Assembly (NCBI GenBank): GCA_030605515.1
Contig: JAUWIE010000041.1
Span: forward strand, 1 to 8,472
DNA length: 8,472 bases
Direction of reading: 5' to 3'
DNA from: Thermoplasmatota archaeon
Lineage (GTDB): Archaea > Thermoplasmatota > E2 > DHVEG-1
Part shown: positions 5,776-8,472 of the stretch, in pieces
Numbering within the stretch: the first letter of the stretch is position 1
Layout: each line of letters begins with the position of its first letter
The notes under the pieces: model-generated
Database searches by the model: none
Told to the model about the DNA's origin: nothing
The model's input: only the letters and a program-made list of their open reading frames with translations
Position numbers and translations under genes: made by a program

Positions 5776-6501
5776 ATGGACCAAAACTGCAAATTCTATT
5801 GCTATCGTAACACAAGAAAACAAAACCAGCAAGAAGTGATAAAACCAGAAAAAATAAAACTTGTAGTATTTGACATGGATGGAGTTCTTGCAGATATCAT
5901 AAGCTCATGGAAATACATACATGACTATTTCGGAAGTTCAAATGATCGATCTGTATCTGATTACTTACAAGGAAAAATAGATGATATGGAGTTTATTAGA
6001 CGAGATGTTGAACTATGGCAGATAGATGGAAAACCAGTAACAAGAAAAAAACTCATAAAAATATTATCAAATGTCCCATTAATGAATGGAGCAGAGAAAT
6101 GCATTACTTATCTAAATAAAAACGATATAAAAACCGCGATAGTCAGCGCAGGACTCAACCTTCTTGCTGAAAGAATAGCAAAACAGCTTGGAATTGATTA
6201 TATTTGTGCAAATGGCCTTAAAACAGACAAACAAGGATATATCACAGGTGTAGGCGTACTCGGTGTTAAACTCATGTACAAAGACGAAGCAATAAGGTCT
6301 CTAGCTAAACAAAACAAAATATCCCTTGGAAAAATCGCAGCTGTTGGAAACTCTTGCTTTGACATACCTATGTTTGAAACAACAGGACATAGAATCGCAT
6401 TTAACCCAGATGACAATTGTGTTAGAAAAGCAGCTGATATAATAATTGAAAACAAAGATTTGACAAAAATTATACCTTATATAGACAATCACATTAACTA
6501 A
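5776..6501 (+). CDS. HAD-superfamily phosphatase, SerB-like
   Basis: The product has 241 residues if it begins at ATG 5776. Motif I is LVVFDMDGVLAD with nucleophile D33 and D35. A helical cap covers about 45-105. Motif II is IVSAG (S124), motif III is K169 in YKDEAI, and motif IV is VGNSCFDIPMF (D196). The order and the aspartate pair place it with phosphoserine-phosphatase-like HAD enzymes. The substrate is not determined: the usual first acidic residue of motif IV (GDG..D) is Asn192 here. The first 25 residues are unlike the family. A GTG at 5836 would start the protein just before the domain but has no ribosome site. It is convergent with the small-protein genes, ending 32 bases from the next stop. 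Confidence 0.82.
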   Translation: MDQNCKFYCYRNTRKQNQQEVIKPEKIKLVVFDMDGVLADIISSWKYIHDYFGSSNDRSVSDYLQGKIDDMEFIRRDVELWQIDGKPVTRKKLIKILSNVPLMNGAEKCITYLNKNDIKTAIVSAGLNLLAERIAKQLGIDYICANGLKTDKQGYITGVGVLGVKLMYKDEAIRSLAKQNKISLGKIAAVGNSCFDIPMFETTGHRIAFNPDDNCVRKAADIIIENKDLTKIIPYIDNHIN

Positions 6502-6533
6502 CAAAAACAACAATAGCAGAGTTTAATCAAACC

Positions 6534-6740
6534 TTACTCCTTAACATTTTCGATATCTTCTTCAGCCATTTTATCTAATTTTTTATCAACACCTTGTTCT
6601 CTTGCGATTTTTTGCAGTTCATCAATTATATTACTCCATAGAACTTGCTGACTAATTGCATAATCCCACATATCAAGCTTTTTTGCACCATCAGATTCCT
6701 TGAATTCTTTAATTAACATTTTTTTATCTTCGCTATTCAT
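6534..6740 (-). CDS. Small KLDMW-family protein, copy 1 (68 residues)
   Basis: The product is charged, helical and soluble, with no signal or membrane segment. Its first 47 residues align without gaps to the gene at 6821-7000 with about 45% identity. Invariant features are D5K6, F13K14, K21LDMW25, Q31, V33, W35, I38I39, E41 and I45A46. The C-terminal tail (EQGVDKKLDKMAEEDIENVKE in part) is acidic and unique to this copy. AAGGGA lies seven to eight bases before the ATG at 6738-6740. The regular charged/aromatic pattern suggests a helical hairpin that binds a partner. I do not recognise a named family. Confidence 0.7.
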   Translation of the reverse strand: MNSEDKKMLIKEFKESDGAKKLDMWDYAISQQVLWSNIIDELQKIAREQGVDKKLDKMAEEDIENVKE

Positions 6741-6820
6741 AATATTTCCCTTCCATGTTTACAAGGTTAAACCAAATTACCCAATATAGATTGTCTCAAG
6801 TATTAAATATGTTTATTTTC

Positions 6821-7000
6821 TTATTTATCTGTAGTCTTTGATGGGGCACCTATTTTCATCTGAGCAATAGTTGAAAACTCTGAAATAATTTCATCCCATA
6901 TAACTTCTTGATCCAATGCAAAAAACCACATATCAAGTTTATTTGAAATATCGGCTTTCTTGAAATCGTTTAGAAATTCATTTTTATCTTTTTCATTCAT
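6821..7000 (-). CDS. Small KLDMW-family protein, copy 2 (59 residues)
   Basis: A 59-residue frame starts at ATG 6998-7000 with AAGGGA upstream at good spacing and ends at TAA 6821. It aligns gaplessly with the 68-residue neighbour, with the KLDMW block at residues 21-25 and W35 at the same positions. That protein-level conservation proves both frames are real. The C-terminus (GAPSKTTDK) differs and is shorter. The gene lies 80 bases upstream of copy 1 on the same strand, so it is a tandem duplication. Its promoter region shares a 17-base sequence with that of sepF. Function unknown. Confidence 0.72.
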   Translation of the reverse strand: MNEKDKNEFLNDFKKADISNKLDMWFFALDQEVIWDEIISEFSTIAQMKIGAPSKTTDK

Positions 7001-7013
7001 GTTTGATCCCTTG

Positions 7014-7054
7014 TAATTTTAACCATTATTTTGAATAAGTTAATAGTTTAAAAA
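7014..7054 (-). promoter_or_regulatory. Promoter of KLDMW copy 2 with the sepF-shared element
   Basis: On the minus strand TTTTTAAA (7054-7047) predicts a start near 7025, inside TAATTTTAACCATTATT (7014-7030, plus reading). TATA centre to element edge is about 20 bases, as at sepF. Confidence 0.45.
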
Positions 7055-7115
7055 TTTTTTTTAAAATTCTTTGATAATAAGTTGAAATTGAAAATAAATA
7101 TTTATTGATTACGTT

Positions 7116-7553
7116 CTATTCAAAATTAAAAGCGCCAAGTAATGTATTTGTTGGAATATGCCTAAAAGAAATATTACCATTGCAATTCTTAATAACATCT
7201 CCTTCCTTAAGTACACCAGTTGGAAGTATTGCATCACCGGAACATATCTCATTGTCGGACCATTTTAGATTATCCTCATATATCTTTTGAACTGTTAGTG
7301 TTCTAGTATTTTTATCCATTGAAAAAGAAGCAGGAAAAATAGGGTGTTTAATTTCACTTGTTTCATCAGTATCGCGTAAAAGCAAGATAGCTAGAATTAA
7401 ACAAAATAAGCCAGTAAGGAAAAATTGGATATGATAGATCCATATAGCACAAACCCAGCATAAAATCCAGATACCGCCAAATATTTTCTCAGTTGATGGT
7501 ATTCTCTCTTCAATTGCTTTTAATTTTTCAATTATTTCTGTTAGAGTAGTAAT
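7116..7553 (-). CDS. Small membrane protein lacking a canonical start codon
   Basis: The minus-strand frame is open from a stop at 7572-7574 down to TAG 7116-7118. It codes a helical segment (LTEIIEKLKAIEERIPSTEK), two membrane spans (about 7480-7430 and 7424-7386), and a soluble C-terminal domain of about 85 residues with LKWSDNEICSGDAILPTG, GDVIKNCNG and TNTLLGAF. No ATG, GTG or TTG occurs in frame before TTG 7383-7385, which lies at the end of span two and has no ribosome site. Two ribosome-like sites (AAGGGA, about 7564-7569, and GGAGGG, 7554-7559) sit exactly where translation should begin. Either a rare start such as ATT is used or the start has been lost. The end given here assumes ATT at 7551-7553; a TATA box at 7599-7606 fits. 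Confidence 0.5.
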   Translation of the reverse strand: MTTLTEIIEKLKAIEERIPSTEKIFGGIWILCWVCAIWIYHIQFFLTGLFCLILAILLLRDTDETSEIKHPIFPASFSMDKNTRTLTVQKIYEDNLKWSDNEICSGDAILPTGVLKEGDVIKNCNGNISFRHIPTNTLLGAFNFE

Positions 7554-7740
7554 CCCTCCAATATCCCTTCTCTAGTTAAAAATCTAAATGACTTTCTTAT
7601 TTAAAAATGTATTTCTCAATAATTATATCTTCCAAATATGTTGATTTACATCATAACCTTGTTTCTGTTTAGTGAAATAATTTTACTATAAAAATTTATC
7701 ATTAATAATTTCCAAGAAAAAATAAAAAATAACATATTAA

Positions 7741-7748
7741 TTTATAAA
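7741..7748 (+). promoter_or_regulatory. TATA box upstream of the palindrome array
   Basis: TTTATAAA predicts transcription from about 7770. The first palindrome (7772-7787) then covers the transcription start, a normal place for a repressor site. All three palindromes and the mini-frame would be in the leader of the 89-residue protein's mRNA. Confidence 0.45.
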
Positions 7749-7771
7749 CACAAATGTCATTATGGTTGATT

Positions 7772-7787
7772 ATATCAAATGTGATAT
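7772..7787 (+). repeat. 16-bp palindrome, copy 1 (ATATCA-AATG-TGATAT)
   Basis: The arms ATATCA and TGATAT are perfect around a four-base centre. AAAAA follows, and TGGAGG comes 13 bases after the palindrome. It is positioned at the predicted transcription start. Confidence 0.65.
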
Positions 7788-7812
7788 AAAAAGTTAGGAA
7801 TGGAGGAATAAA

Positions 7813-7866
7813 TTGTTGAGGGTAATAGTAAAAATCATTCCATATAACATATCATATATGATATAA
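7813..7866 (+). CDS. Possible 17-residue leader peptide ending inside palindrome copy 2
   Basis: TTG at 7813 (or 7816) lies seven bases after GGAGG and opens a frame that ends TAT-ATG-ATA-TAA inside palindrome copy 2. The last residues (SYMI) recall the end of the 89-residue protein (ITNMI), whose stop lies in copy 4. It may be a leader peptide or the remnant of a duplicated copy. It is too short to prove. Confidence 0.25.
   Translation: MLRVIVKIIPYNISYMI
7849..7864 (+). repeat. 16-bp palindrome, copy 2 (ATATCATATATGATAT)
   Basis: This copy is a perfect self-complementary 16-mer. Six bases (AAAAAA) separate it from TGGAGG. An eight-codon frame (ATG at 7870 to TAG at 7896) follows, overlapping that ribosome site. 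Confidence 0.7.
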
Positions 7867-7917
7867 AAAATGGAGGATTATTTCGGTTTCAATTAGAAAA
7901 TCTGATATTAAAAAATC

Positions 7918-7933
7918 ATATCAAATATGATAT
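7918..7933 (+). repeat. 16-bp palindrome, copy 3 (ATATCA-AATA-TGATAT)
   Basis: The arms are perfect. Six bases (AAAACA) separate it from TGGAGG, the ribosome site of the 89-residue gene. Its TGATATAAAA resembles a TATA box but is only about 20 bases from the ATG, so it cannot supply a leader containing that ribosome site. Confidence 0.7.
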
Positions 7934-7953
7934 AAAACATGGAGGACAATAAT

Positions 7954-8223
7954 ATGAAATCATCGACCTATTCAAGCCTTGTAACTATTGTTTTTTTAAA
8001 ACATAAAAAACAGATAAGTCGCAGTATTGAAAGTGTAATTAGAACAACAGATCAACTTGGTATAAAACTAGGTTTAAAAATCGATCTTAGTCATATGACA
8101 AAATATCGGATAATACATGAATTAATGAGATCTGGAATTCTAGCTAATAGGCGGACAAATAGAAATATTAAGATCAAATTTTCAAAAAACATATTACAAT
8201 ATTTCATAACAAATATGATATAA
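7954..8223 (+). CDS. Probable winged-helix DNA-binding protein (89 residues)
   Basis: ATG 7954 is preferred over ATG 7939, which overlaps the ribosome site; GGAGG lies nine bases before 7954. The product is basic and helical. Residues about 20-60 (SRSIESVIRTTDQLG, then SHMTKYRIIHELMRSG) look like a helix-turn-helix with the second helix entering a wing-like ILANRRTNRNIKIKF strand pair. There is no membrane segment or signal. Three palindromes upstream and one overlapping its stop make an autoregulatory DNA-binding protein a reasonable inference. It is not assignable to a named family by eye, and the winged-helix call rests on pattern only. Confidence 0.6.
   Translation: MKSSTYSSLVTIVFLKHKKQISRSIESVIRTTDQLGIKLGLKIDLSHMTKYRIIHELMRSGILANRRTNRNIKIKFSKNILQYFITNMI
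8206..8221 (+). repeat. 16-bp palindrome, copy 4, one mismatch, over the stop of the regulator
   Basis: ATAACA-AATA-TGATAT differs from copy 3 at a single base. The match to copy 3 extends for 22 bases including the following AAAAC. The TAA stop of the 89-residue gene lies within it. No TGGAGG follows. Confidence 0.55.
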
Positions 8224-8472
8224 AACCAGAAGAGTATAAATTCTAGTTTTTATTATCAAAATAAACCCAAACAGAAAGTATAAAAACAAAAATATAAATT
8301 AAAATTGTATTAATATGCTAAATTTGCTACAATAACATTCCAATTATATATCTTAAAATAATAGCATGAAATAATCCTTATATTAGAGATAATATATAAT
8401 ATAGAGATGGTGATTATCATAAAAATGTAAAACAAAAAATAAAAATTGTTAAAGATTTTTATATTTTTTTTT
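8224..8472. other. 249-bp AT-rich right end, no gene seen
   Basis: No ribosome site plus frame of useful length is present on the plus strand: ATG 8407 stops after seven codons. A 36-codon minus-strand frame (8310-8420) lacks a ribosome site. The window ends in a T9 run. Confidence 0.4.

Larger units (their letters stand above)
7572..7953. other. 382-bp spacer with iterated palindromes before the regulator gene
   Basis: The left part carries the TATA box of the minus-strand membrane protein gene (7599-7606) and AT-rich DNA without a gene. The right part (7741-7953) carries a TATA box, three copies of a 16-bp palindrome, three TGGAGG sequences and a 17-codon mini-frame. Confidence 0.5.

Noticed and set aside
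7772..8221. The palindrome copies as a CRISPR array or plasmid iterons
   Set aside because: Spacing is uneven (77, 69 and 288 bp), the repeats are short and palindromic, one lies in a coding region, and there are no cas genes or replication protein.
8310..8420. 36-codon minus-strand hydrophobic frame near the right edge
   Set aside because: There is no ribosome site and the composition is that expected of translated AT-rich spacer.
8407..8427. ATG followed by a GGTGAT-like ribosome site and a second ATG at the right end
   Set aside because: Both frames meet TAA within a few codons.
1..8472. tRNA, rRNA, insertion sequences
   Set aside because: I saw no T-loop GGTTCGAATCC-type sequence, no rRNA segments, and no transposase frame or paired terminal inverted repeats.

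Overview
The window reads as archaeal chromosome, low in G+C. Diagnostic genes are an Lsm/Sm-type RNA-binding protein followed directly by ribosomal protein L37e, a SepF-type FtsZ anchor, and an archaeal PUA-domain protein. Archaeal TATA boxes (TTTATAAA or TTTATATA) sit about 25-30 bases before predicted starts, often with Shine-Dalgarno sequences. A PKD-repeat lipoprotein, a gingipain-type (C25) peptidase and several small hypothetical membrane proteins suggest a Thermoplasmatota-like euryarchaeon; that placement is inference, since no rRNA or other phylogenetic marker is present.

Layout. 1-240: the tail of a truncated gene and a 34-residue zinc-ribbon protein. 241-677: no gene seen. 678-1418 (-): an exported or membrane hypothetical protein. 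1419-1838: a long spacer with a strong plus-strand promoter that has no gene after it, and a four-run G motif on the minus strand. 1839-2755 (-): PUA protein then sepF. 2880-3278 (+): lsm then rpl37e, divergent from PUA across 124 bp that carry both promoters. 3420-4046 (+): PKD lipoprotein, ending in a strong hairpin terminator and convergent with the C25 peptidase at 4125-5636 (-). 5776-6501 (+): a SerB-like HAD phosphatase. 6534-7571 (-): two paralogous small proteins and a small membrane protein without a normal start codon. 7572-8223: a spacer with an iterated 16-bp palindrome leading into an 89-residue probable winged-helix protein (+). 8224-8472: AT-rich, no gene seen.

How the parts may fit together. 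The centre (PUA, sepF, lsm, rpl37e) is a compact housekeeping block for RNA binding, translation and cell division. The PKD lipoprotein and C25 peptidase form an envelope or secreted pair. The right third is accessory-like. Its most notable signals are (i) the 16-bp palindrome present four times around the small regulator gene, twice placed exactly six bases before TGGAGG; (ii) a 17-bp sequence shared, at the same distance from the TATA box, by sepF and a small unknown gene 4.8 kb away; and (iii) the tandem small-protein paralogues themselves.
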